From assembly GCA_026168605.1 (NCBI GenBank), contig JAPFDX010000034.1, positions 138,887 through 202,886 of the forward strand: 64,000 nt of DNA, given 5' to 3'. This stretch comes from Roseburia sp. Lineage in GTDB: Bacteria; Bacillota; Clostridia; Lachnospirales; Lachnospiraceae. Under the pieces are notes generated by a model, which did not search any database, was not told where the DNA came from, and saw nothing but the letters and a program-made list of their open reading frames with translations. Position 1 is the stretch's first letter; each line of letters starts with the position of its first letter. The translations under genes and the position numbers were made by a program. Shown one piece after another: positions 37,530 to 46,210 of the stretch.

Positions 37530-38216
37530 CTATATATTTTCAATCTGCCAGTCGATGGGATCGATTCCATGTTCCTTCAAAAATTCATTTGCCTTGCTAA
37601 AATGCCCGCACCCGAAAAATCCGCGGTATGCCGACAGTGGGCTCGGATGGGGCGCTTTTAAAATCAGATGCTTTGGATTCGTCAGCATCGGTATCTTCAT
37701 CTGCGCCGGTCTGCCCCATAAAAAGTAGACGATCGGACGATCCTGCGCGTTCACCGCCTGGATCACCGCATCCGTAAACTGTTCCCAGCCTTTCCCCTGA
37801 TGGGAATTTGCCTGATGTGCCCGCACGGTCAGAACCGTATTCAAAAGCAGTACGCCCTGATCCGCCCATTTTTTCAGGTATCCGTTATTCGGGATGTAGC
37901 ATCCCAGATCATCGTGAAGCTCCTTATAAATATTCTGCAGGGACGGCGGTATCTCCTTCTGTTCCGGGAGCACAGAAAAGGACAGACCATGTGCCTGATT
38001 GACATTATGGTATGGATCCTGCCCAAGCAGAAGCACCTTCACCTTGCTAAGGGGCGTAAAGTGAAATGCATTGAAAATATCATCTGCGGGCGGATAAACC
38101 ACCGCCCGGCTGTATTCCTCCCGCACAAACTGATACAACTCGCGGTAATATGGTTTCCGAAACTCTGCCTCCACCGCCGGCAGCCAGTCATTCTCTATCA
38201 TTGACATCCTGCACAT
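37530..38216 (-). CDS. ung: Uracil-DNA glycosylase
   Basis: VLLLGQDPYHNVNQAHGLSFSV; LKAPHPSPLSAYRGFFGCGHFSKAN. Confidence 0.96.
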   Translation of the reverse strand: MCRMSMIENDWLPAVEAEFRKPYYRELYQFVREEYSRAVVYPPADDIFNAFHFTPLSKVKVLLLGQDPYHNVNQAHGLSFSVLPEQKEIPPSLQNIYKELHDDLGCYIPNNGYLKKWADQGVLLLNTVLTVRAHQANSHQGKGWEQFTDAVIQAVNAQDRPIVYFLWGRPAQMKIPMLTNPKHLILKAPHPSPLSAYRGFFGCGHFSKANEFLKEHGIDPIDWQIENI

Positions 38217-38231
38217 CCTCCTTATATCTTC

Positions 38232-38993
38232 TTATCTGCGCACGGGTACGCCGCGACCTCCAAGATATTCTTTCAAATCTGCAATTTCCAGTTCCTTATA
38301 ATGAAACAGTGACGCCGCCAGCGCCGCATCTGCACCTCCGGCAGTCAGGGCATCATAAAAATGCTCTTTTGTTCCTGCACCTCCCGACGCGATCACCGGA
38401 ATACCAACATTCTCCGCGATCTGCCTGGTCAGCGCAATGTCATATCCCGCCTTCGTTCCGTCACCGTCCATACTGGTCAGCAGGATCTCACCCGCGCCCA
38501 GACGTTCCGCCTGCATCGCCCATTCCACCGCATCCAGTCCCGTATCGATCCTGCCGCCGCACTTATACACATTCCAACCCAGACTATCCTCACGCCTTCT
38601 CACATCGACTGCCACCACCACGCACTGGCTGCCGAACTTATCCGCAGCCTCCGCGATCAGATCCGGCCGGTCAAGCGCCGAAGAATTGACGGAAATCTTG
38701 TCCGCGCCCTCACGCAGAAGCGCTCTGAAATCCTCCACCGTGCGGATCCCTCCGCCAACTGTAAAAGGAATGAACACCCTCTCCGCCACACGGCGCACCA
38801 TATCCACCACGGTTCCCCGCGCATCCGAGGTCGCTGTGATATCCAGAAATACAAGTTCATCGGCTCCCGCCTTATCATAGGCTGCCGCGATCTCCACCGG
38901 ATCTCCCGCATCTCTTAAATCAGCGAAATGAACCCCTTTTACCACGCGCCCATTGTTCACATCCAGACATGGAATAATTCTTTTTGTAAACAC
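38232..38993 (-). CDS. hisF: Imidazole glycerol phosphate synthase subunit HisF
   Basis: [30 protein letters not shown]. Confidence 0.97.
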   Translation of the reverse strand: MFTKRIIPCLDVNNGRVVKGVHFADLRDAGDPVEIAAAYDKAGADELVFLDITATSDARGTVVDMVRRVAERVFIPFTVGGGIRTVEDFRALLREGADKISVNSSALDRPDLIAEAADKFGSQCVVVAVDVRRREDSLGWNVYKCGGRIDTGLDAVEWAMQAERLGAGEILLTSMDGDGTKAGYDIALTRQIAENVGIPVIASGGAGTKEHFYDALTAGGADAALAASLFHYKELEIADLKEYLGGRGVPVRR

Positions 38994-39004
38994 AGGAAAG
39001 CCTC

Positions 39005-39622
39005 CTATATCTGTGCAAAATTTTTCAGTATCTGCAAGCCTGCCGCCCCGCTTTTTTCCGGATGAAACTGACAGGCGAAAATCCGGTCTTTTTCCACGGA
39101 GGCATGGATCTCCACGCCATACTGCGTGACAGCCTTCACGACCGCCAGATCCTGCGCTTTCAAATAGTAGGAGTGCACAAAATACACATACGGCTGCCCT
39201 CCCTGACCGGTGGGAATATCCCGAAACAGCCTGCCCTGACCGCGGAGTTCCAGCGAATTCCAGCCAATGTGCGGGATCTTAAGTCCTTCCTGACCGGGAA
39301 TCCGCAAAATCTCTCCATCCAGAAGATGCAGCCCTTCCACGCCGCCGCTCTCCTCGCTTCCGGCAAAGAGAAGCTGTAAGCCCAGACAGATGCCAAGAAG
39401 CGGCTTTTCCTTCTCTGCCACCTCTTTTACCACCTTATCCAGCTCATATTTCTTCATCTGCTCCATCGCCATGCCAAACGAGCCGACTCCTGGAAGCACG
39501 ACGCGCGCTGCGCGCATAATTTCATCGCGCTTTCTGGTGATCACACATTCCTCTCCAAGCGCGGCAAACGCCTTTTCCACACTCCGCAGATTGCCGGCGT
39601 CATAGTCAATAATCGCAATCAT
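39005..39622 (-). CDS. hisH: Imidazole glycerol phosphate synthase subunit HisH
   Basis: [28 protein letters not shown] glutaminase nucleophile; CQFHPEKSG. Confidence 0.95.
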   Translation of the reverse strand: MIAIIDYDAGNLRSVEKAFAALGEECVITRKRDEIMRAARVVLPGVGSFGMAMEQMKKYELDKVVKEVAEKEKPLLGICLGLQLLFAGSEESGGVEGLHLLDGEILRIPGQEGLKIPHIGWNSLELRGQGRLFRDIPTGQGGQPYVYFVHSYYLKAQDLAVVKAVTQYGVEIHASVEKDRIFACQFHPEKSGAAGLQILKNFAQI

Positions 39623-39636
39623 CCGTCTCTCTCCAT

Positions 39637-41058
39637 CTATTCTGCAGCATCTGCCATATATCCGGCATCTGCCAGCACCTCACCCAGCCGGGCAGAATAC
39701 TCACCTCTGTCCTCGATCGCATACAGCTCAAGCGCCCGCTCTCCGGTCATTCCAAAACTGCTTAACGCACCCTCCGTCTGTGTTCTCAGTTTCTCTAACT
39801 CTCCGGTACACCCGTACTCCTGCGCGCTTATCTCATACTTTTCACATCTGCCCACCGCGCGGACCAGCGAATCCAGCGCCATATCATAGATTCCAGCCTC
39901 CATAAATGTCTGGTAAGCGTCATACTCTCCCGCAACATTTCCGATCAGACGGTACTTCTCATACACCGCAATATCCTGTTCCCGGATATCCAGACCGGAA
40001 ACCTGCTGATACGCCTCGGCATAATTGCCAAGCGCAAACTGCTTCCCTGCATTTTTCATGCTTGAGGAATAGCCAAACAGATTTGTTCCGAGCAGTACAA
40101 GAACCAGAAAAGAAGCCGCCATTGCAAAACAGAGGATCACCGGCTTTTTCGGCAGCGGCGGCGCATTATCCGGCTCCTGCGGCTTTTTCATTCTTGCTTT
40201 TTTCGCCTTCTGCTCCATCCGCGCAGCCTTTGCCCGTTCCTTTTTCTCTGCCTTTTCCGCTTTTTTCTTTGCTTTTTTCGCCGCCTTCTCCTGTTTCTTT
40301 CTCGCCTCTGCCTCCTCTTCTGTCTCTGCAACTGCGGACGACTCCGGCTCTGTCGTCTCACTGCTGCCCCCCTCTAACTCCTGAAGCAGACGGAGATCCT
40401 CCTCCGACAAGCCATCTGCATCTGCCGGCGAAAAATCTGACGCCGGCTCCGGTTTCTCTACTGCCCCACCGCTTTCTTCCAGTTCTTCCTCTCCAAAAAG
40501 AATCCGCGATATTTTCTTTAGAAATCCCGACGATTTCTTCTTTTCCTTATCTTTTACAGCCTCTGTCTCCGGTTCTTTTTCTCCCGGTTCTCCGGCAGAT
40601 CCCTCCTCAAAATCCAAAGACAATATGTCATGCGGCGCTTCTTCACTCGCCGCCAGATCCGAGGATCCGAGGATATCCGCAAGCGCTGCCCCCGCAGATC
40701 CCAGCACATCCTCCAGTGTGTCTTTTGCCTTGCCTGCTTCGTCCTTTGCCGCTGTTCCCGCATCGCCCGTCCCAACTTCTGACAACATCCCGTCATCGCC
40801 GAGGTTTAATCCCCCAAGCAAGTCATCCAGACTGGTATCCTCATCTGACACATCCGAAAAATCTGACGCTGTCTCATCTGGATCCTCCTGCTGACCGCTC
40901 TCCGCAAGCTCCTGCTCAAACTGCCGCATAAATTCGTCTGCATTCCCACCGGAGAGAAAATCATCATCAAAAGAATCGAAATCCCCATCCTTCTTCTCTC
41001 CGTCATCCTCTTTCATAGAATTCAATAATTCATCCAGATAATCTTCTGTATTGCCCAT
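39637..41058 (-). CDS. Single-TM protein: acidic N-terminus, Lys/Ala-rich linker, extracytoplasmic helical domain
   Basis: MGNTEDYLDELLNSMKEDDGEKKDGDF...KKQEKAAKKAKKKAEKAEKKERAK...PVILCFAMAASFLVLVLLGTNLFG. Confidence 0.7.
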   Translation of the reverse strand: MGNTEDYLDELLNSMKEDDGEKKDGDFDSFDDDFLSGGNADEFMRQFEQELAESGQQEDPDETASDFSDVSDEDTSLDDLLGGLNLGDDGMLSEVGTGDAGTAAKDEAGKAKDTLEDVLGSAGAALADILGSSDLAASEEAPHDILSLDFEEGSAGEPGEKEPETEAVKDKEKKKSSGFLKKISRILFGEEELEESGGAVEKPEPASDFSPADADGLSEEDLRLLQELEGGSSETTEPESSAVAETEEEAEARKKQEKAAKKAKKKAEKAEKKERAKAARMEQKAKKARMKKPQEPDNAPPLPKKPVILCFAMAASFLVLVLLGTNLFGYSSSMKNAGKQFALGNYAEAYQQVSGLDIREQDIAVYEKYRLIGNVAGEYDAYQTFMEAGIYDMALDSLVRAVGRCEKYEISAQEYGCTGELEKLRTQTEGALSSFGMTGERALELYAIEDRGEYSARLGEVLADAGYMADAAE

Positions 41059-41087
41059 CCGGCACCTCCATAGCTTAAATCTAATTT

Positions 41088-41114
41088 GGGGATGTGATGT
41101 TACATCACACCCCC
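41088..41114. promoter_or_regulatory. Dyad symmetry element
   Basis: ggggaTGTGATGTtACATCACAccccc, 8+1+8 perfect core. Confidence 0.5.
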
Positions 41115-41128
41115 TCTTCACTTCCGTC

Positions 41129-42037
41129 TCACTCCATGCTCTTGTCAATCAGACTGTCAATCGCTTCCACAAGGCTTCCGATCTCGGGCTTGGTCAACTG
41201 CGCATCCGCCCCGAGCTGTTCTCCCTTGATCCGCATCTCCCGGTTCACAAGCGATGAGAAAATGATCACCGGTATGCGCTTCATCGCATCATCCGACTTT
41301 ACCAGCTTCGTCAGACGGTGTCCGTCCATCAGCGGCATCTCAATATCTGTAATGACACAGTGCACTTTCTCCCTGACGCTGCCCTCTTTCTTAAACTCCG
41401 TGAGCTTATCCCATGCCTCCTGACCATTCATCGTGACGATCAGATTCGTATATCCCGCCTTCTTCAGACAATCAGTGATAAGCCTGCTAAGGAGCGGGGA
41501 ATCCTCCGCGATCAGAATCGGGGATTCACAGCGCTCACGCTCTGTCATATTGTCAATATCCGATACTTTCAGTCCGGTCTCCGGGCTGATATCCGATACA
41601 ATCTTCTCAAAATCAAGGATGATGATCAGTTCCTTTCCCATCTTAATCACACCGGTGGAAGCACTGTTCTCCTCGGTATTGATCGTAGCGTCCGGCTTGA
41701 TGATGGATTCCCAGGACACGCGATGGATCCCGATCACCTGATCCACATGAAATGCAATATTTAACTTATTGAAATTCGTAATGATAAACAGACCCTTATC
41801 GTCTTCCGGCGCCGGCATTCCCAGACACTTTTTCAGATTAACAACCGAAATCATGGTATCACGCGGCATAAAAATACCCTCGATACTCGGATGTGCATTC
41901 GGCACCGGAGTCACTGGCTGATATGTCAAAATCTCTTTGATCTTCGCCACGTTAATACCGTAATGGTTTCTGCCCAGCGTAAACTCCAAAACCTCCAGCT
42001 CATTCGTTCCTGATTCCAAAAGAATATTTGTATCCAT
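41129..42037 (-). CDS. cheV: CheV-type chemotaxis coupling protein (CheW + receiver)
   Basis: ELEVLEFTLGRNHYGINVAKIKEIL CheW; ILIAEDSPLLSRL...VITDIEMPLMDG receiver. Confidence 0.9.
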   Translation of the reverse strand: MDTNILLESGTNELEVLEFTLGRNHYGINVAKIKEILTYQPVTPVPNAHPSIEGIFMPRDTMISVVNLKKCLGMPAPEDDKGLFIITNFNKLNIAFHVDQVIGIHRVSWESIIKPDATINTEENSASTGVIKMGKELIIILDFEKIVSDISPETGLKVSDIDNMTERERCESPILIAEDSPLLSRLITDCLKKAGYTNLIVTMNGQEAWDKLTEFKKEGSVREKVHCVITDIEMPLMDGHRLTKLVKSDDAMKRIPVIIFSSLVNREMRIKGEQLGADAQLTKPEIGSLVEAIDSLIDKSME

Positions 42038-42116
42038 TCCGTTCTCTCCTCCTGCGTACTCTTACCGCAATACTTGTCCGTATTATAGCACAATAAGATT
42101 AAAATTGCATTATTTT

Positions 42117-42869
42117 TCAATTATTTTCTAAAACTATTTGATAATTTCCGTCTGTCGTCACAAAAAGTTCTACACCCTCTACTGTCTCCACATCCGCCGG
42201 AATCTGAAACAGTAGCACAGCCTCTTCTGTCTCTCCCACCTGCAATGTGAGATCCAGTGCGGAAAAATCACCCGGCAAAACCGTCTGCTCCGACGGACTC
42301 GTGATATCTCCATTCAGTAGCACCTGAAACTGCGGCATAACCGACAAATAGTCAACTTCAGCCGATTCCGTTCCGGTGTTCGCAACATCAATCCGCAAAA
42401 CAAGATACTGTCTTCCGGCATCCGGATAAAGTGCATAATAGCTTCCTTCCATATAGCTGTCTGTAAGCTCCGCTCCCGCATAGGTAAGCACGATATTCTG
42501 CCCACCAAAAAGCTCGTCCAGTGTCGCCGGCGTATACGCTGTCTCTGCACTGGTCTCTGTCCCCTCCGGCTCTGCTGTCTGCTCCTGCTGCACCGTTTCC
42601 GTCGCTTCTGCCGCCGGAATCTGTGTACTCTCCTCCGGCACTTCCGTCTCCGCCGTACCGGTTTCTTCCACCGGAGTCTGCACCACGGACAGTCCCTCGT
42701 TCTGGTAGGTGTTATACTTTGTCACAATATGCGCTGAATAATTTGCGATCAGCTTCTGTTCATTCTCCGTGAGTTCATATGGTTCTTCCCCACATCCGCT
42801 CATCAGTGCGGCCGCCATCATCGCCGCGATTGTCATCTGTACTCTCGTTCTTCTCATATGACCCCTCAC
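42117..42869 (-). CDS. Hypothetical lipoprotein (DUF4352/TRP-like Ig domain at C-terminus)
   Basis: MTIAAMMAAALMSGCGEEPYELTENEQ lipobox; beta-rich C-terminus. Confidence 0.7.
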   Translation of the reverse strand: MRGHMRRTRVQMTIAAMMAAALMSGCGEEPYELTENEQKLIANYSAHIVTKYNTYQNEGLSVVQTPVEETGTAETEVPEESTQIPAAEATETVQQEQTAEPEGTETSAETAYTPATLDELFGGQNIVLTYAGAELTDSYMEGSYYALYPDAGRQYLVLRIDVANTGTESAEVDYLSVMPQFQVLLNGDITSPSEQTVLPGDFSALDLTLQVGETEEAVLLFQIPADVETVEGVELFVTTDGNYQIVLENN

Positions 42870-42946
42870 AAAATATCATTTACTATACCTATGTTAGCAT
42901 TTTAAGGAAAATATAGCAACACCAAAATCCCATCCTATCTATTTTA

Positions 42947-44461
42947 TCAGTGCTTTCCCATGTCCAGCTCAAACCAGAACTCCACACCATTCTGATAATT
43001 CTTCACGCCGCAGTCCCGGTGAAAAGCTTCCATCACCGCTTTTACAATGGAAAGACCGATTCCGCTGCCGCCATATTCTCTCGTGTGTGCCTTATCGACT
43101 TTATAAAATTTGTTCCAGATCTTCTCCAGGTCTTCCTCCGGTATCGCCTCGCCGGTATTAAACACACTCACCCGGACAATATCCCCTCTCGCCTGATACC
43201 GCACAGCGATTTCTTTGGGGTCTTTCGCATGGTGGATCGCATTGCTCAGATAGTTTGTGATCACTTCCTCCACCATAAACTCGTCCGCCCACACATAAAG
43301 CGGCTCCTCCGGACATTCCGCTACCGTGATCCCGTTCTGCTCCAAAAGGATCCCTGACGAATGGATGACTCCGCCGATCAGCTCTGTCAGGTTAAAGCGC
43401 TCCATCGTCACGGTCTCCCCACCGGATTCTAACTGGTTTAACGTCAGAAGCTTTTTTACCATAAGATTCATCTTCTCCGCCTCATCCATGATGACCTCGC
43501 AGTAGAAGTCCCTGCTCTGTGCATCCTCGTTGATACATTCCCGCAGTCCTTCTGCATAGCCCTGGATCAGCGCAAGCGGCGTCTTAAGCTCATGTGATAC
43601 ATTGGAGAGAAACTCCTTGCGCATCTGGTCGATCTTCGTCTTTTTCTCAATATCTATCAAAAGCTGGTTGTTCGCACTTTTCAGTTCGGAAATCGTCTGC
43701 TCTAACGTTTCTGACATCTCATTCATGTGCGTCCCAAGTTCATCGATCTCATTCTGCCGCACGCTGCGCACCGCATATTTTGCATCGAAATCAAGCTCTG
43801 TCATGCGTTTGGAAAGCTCCGTCAGCTCCACCACCGGATTCGTGACCCTGCGGCTGACAAATACCGCCACCAAAACACTCACCGCAATCGCAAAAATCCC
43901 GATATAAAACAAAAATTTGTTCGACAGTTTCACACTCTCACGGATGCTCTCTAACGCCGAACGCATCAGGATCATATCGCCATTGGAAAGCGTCCCATAC
44001 AACACCAGATATTCCGCATTCAGCCTCGTGTCAGTTCTGCGCTCGATCATGTAAAATTCTTTCTCCACCAGAGTTGTGACCGTCTCGTCTGTCCCTCCGA
44101 AAATAATATCCATAAATTCAATCAGCATCTTCTTCGGATCATTGACCGAGGAGCGGACAACTGCCTGATCCGGTCCACTGATCAAAACGGTGATATTTCC
44201 ATTCGCACAGAGATTGTCAAACGCCACATCGAACCTGGGATCCTCCAGCATTCCCTCCGCGCTTGCCGCATCAATCACCCGGAAACCTTCCTCCAGTTCT
44301 CCCTGCTTGTTAAGCACGTAATAACGCTCTAAAAAAACCGTGTTTAAAAGCCAGCAGAGAAGGACGGTTCCAACCACCATCCCGGAAATGATCATCGCAA
44401 TTTCCCGTGTGAGCGAACCCTTTTCTCTTTTTTTCAATAATTTCGCAATACTTGTCTTCAT
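42947..44461 (-). CDS. Sensor histidine kinase (HAMP, HisKA, HATPase)
   Basis: FLSNVSHELKTPLALIQGYAEGL H-box; YGGSGIGLSIVKAVMEAF. Confidence 0.95.
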   Translation of the reverse strand: MKTSIAKLLKKREKGSLTREIAMIISGMVVGTVLLCWLLNTVFLERYYVLNKQGELEEGFRVIDAASAEGMLEDPRFDVAFDNLCANGNITVLISGPDQAVVRSSVNDPKKMLIEFMDIIFGGTDETVTTLVEKEFYMIERRTDTRLNAEYLVLYGTLSNGDMILMRSALESIRESVKLSNKFLFYIGIFAIAVSVLVAVFVSRRVTNPVVELTELSKRMTELDFDAKYAVRSVRQNEIDELGTHMNEMSETLEQTISELKSANNQLLIDIEKKTKIDQMRKEFLSNVSHELKTPLALIQGYAEGLRECINEDAQSRDFYCEVIMDEAEKMNLMVKKLLTLNQLESGGETVTMERFNLTELIGGVIHSSGILLEQNGITVAECPEEPLYVWADEFMVEEVITNYLSNAIHHAKDPKEIAVRYQARGDIVRVSVFNTGEAIPEEDLEKIWNKFYKVDKAHTREYGGSGIGLSIVKAVMEAFHRDCGVKNYQNGVEFWFELDMGKH

Positions 44462-44463
44462 GA

Positions 44464-45168
44464 TCAGCAATACCGTCCGGCACTTCCATCCGGACACTCA
44501 AATTTATATCCCATCCCCCACTCAGTCTTTATATATGTGCCCTTTTCTCCTATTTTGGCCCGCAGTTTCTTAACATGAGTGTCTATCGTACGCGCATCCC
44601 CAAAATAATCATAATTCCACACATGGTTTAAAATCTTTTCCCGTGAGAGCGCAATCCCTTCATTTTCCAGAAAATACGCCAGCAGTTCAAATTCCTTGTA
44701 ACTCAGTTCCACCGCAGTTCCATCCACTGTGACCAGATGCGCCGTCTTATCAATCACGATCCCGCCCTTGGAAAGAATCTCGTTCTCCTCCTGCTGTCTG
44801 CCGCTGCGTCGCAAAATTGCCCCCACACGCGCCATCAGTATTTTCGGTGAAAACGGTTTGGAAATATACTCATCCACCCCGAGTTCAAACCCGTTTAACT
44901 CGTCGCTCTCCTCGCCTTTTGCGGTGAGCATGATGATCGGCACTTTTGAACCTGACCGTATCTCGCGGCAGACTTCAAATCCATTGCAGCGCGGCATCAT
45001 GACGTCAAGGATCAGCAACGCGATATCCTTTTCCCTGTAAAAAATATCAAGCGCCTCCTCGCCGTCTCCTGCCTCAAGCACTTCATAACCCTCGCGTACA
45101 AGAAAGTCCCTCACCAGCTTGCGCATCCTGCTCTCATCATCCACTACCAGAATTTTTATTTTCTCCAT
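44464..45168 (-). CDS. OmpR/PhoB-family response regulator
   Basis: KILVVDDESRMRKLVRDFLVREGYEV; LLILDVMMPRCNG; winged-helix C-terminus. Confidence 0.95.
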   Translation of the reverse strand: MEKIKILVVDDESRMRKLVRDFLVREGYEVLEAGDGEEALDIFYREKDIALLILDVMMPRCNGFEVCREIRSGSKVPIIMLTAKGEESDELNGFELGVDEYISKPFSPKILMARVGAILRRSGRQQEENEILSKGGIVIDKTAHLVTVDGTAVELSYKEFELLAYFLENEGIALSREKILNHVWNYDYFGDARTIDTHVKKLRAKIGEKGTYIKTEWGMGYKFECPDGSAGRYC

Positions 45169-45235
45169 CTGTCCGCATCCTCCCTATTTCCGGTTGTCTT
45201 TATTCTAGCAGTCATTTATGAAAAATCTGTGACGC

Positions 45236-45814
45236 CTACTCGTCCCCGATCCCAAGCTCCGCCTCTTTTTGGCGTATCACACTTTCACGCTCTTCCAATT
45301 CTTCTTCCCATCCCGCATAGCGGTTGATCAGCTTCTGTTCATAATTGACGATCGTCGGACTTCCCGCCGTCGCAGAGATCACGAACATCGCCGCCACGCA
45401 GACAAACAAAATAGCCGCAACACCACTCATAATGCGGTAACGGTTTTTGTAATCAACATTCACATAGCGCTCCCTGACGGTTTTTCTGGTCTTTGGATTC
45501 TCATACCGCACGCGCATCTGTCTCTCCAGAAGCGTATGCCGCACCGGGATCGGCAGTATCTCAGCCTTATCCACCGATGGTGCCATCTGTAAATACTCCT
45601 GCAATTCTTTAAGATAAGAAAGTCCTGCCGCTGTCTCAAACAGACGCTCCCGCACAAGTTTATTGTAAACCTGAAGCACCTTTTCGGGCTGTTTCATATC
45701 CAGCTTTTCTTTTACGATACGGATCCCTTCCGCCTCCTTTTCCGCCTGCCTCATCTCCGCACTATTGGCAAACAGAAAGCCGTTTACGATCATTTTTTCC
45801 TTTTGTTCTTCCAT
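45236..45814 (-). CDS. Hypothetical protein with one TM helix
   Basis: 192 aa; YRIMSGVAAILFVCVAAMFVISATAG helix. Confidence 0.65.
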   Translation of the reverse strand: MEEQKEKMIVNGFLFANSAEMRQAEKEAEGIRIVKEKLDMKQPEKVLQVYNKLVRERLFETAAGLSYLKELQEYLQMAPSVDKAEILPIPVRHTLLERQMRVRYENPKTRKTVRERYVNVDYKNRYRIMSGVAAILFVCVAAMFVISATAGSPTIVNYEQKLINRYAGWEEELEERESVIRQKEAELGIGDE

Positions 45815-45861
45815 AACCCCACATCCTCTTTTTCAATTATGCCGTTTTATATGCTTTATTA

Positions 45862-46170
45862 GATCAGGGTGTCAAAAGGGAGTTTTCAAAAATGGGATTG
45901 GCAAAATGTACAAATGGTATTCTGATTTGTGCATATGGAGAAACTTAGAAATTCTTAATGTTCTGCCAATTTCCAGCAATTCGACGGCAGGGATGCCGAC
46001 GAAAGCCCGAATTGCGCCACGGATGGCGCATCGAGGGCGGTTGTGTTCCTGCACATGAACAATACCCAGAGCATTTTAGAAATTCTTAGTTTCGGAATCC
46101 TGAACAAAAGGAATATCATTTGTGCAGTTCGCCAGTTGCAATTTATAAAACCCTTTTTGACACCTTGATC
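45862..46170 (+). repeat. Palindromic non-coding element copy B (about 309 bp) with ANGGAT-hexaloop hairpins
   Basis: Ends gatcagggtgtcaaaa...ttttgacaccttgatc; hairpins CGGC-AGGGAT-GCCG (45985-45998) and TGCGCC-ACGGAT-GGCGCA (46013-46030); flanked by direct TTTATTA (45855-45861, 46171-46177). Confidence 0.88.
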
Positions 46171-46210
46171 TTTATTATAAAAAAAGCTGTGGGGAAATGC
46201 AATGGCAGGA

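Noticed and set aside
41088-41114. TGTGATGTtACATCACA as a CRP site
   Set aside because: Spacing between TGTGA and TCACA is 7 rather than 6 nt, and classical CRP control is not expected in this lineage; kept only as an uncharacterised dyad
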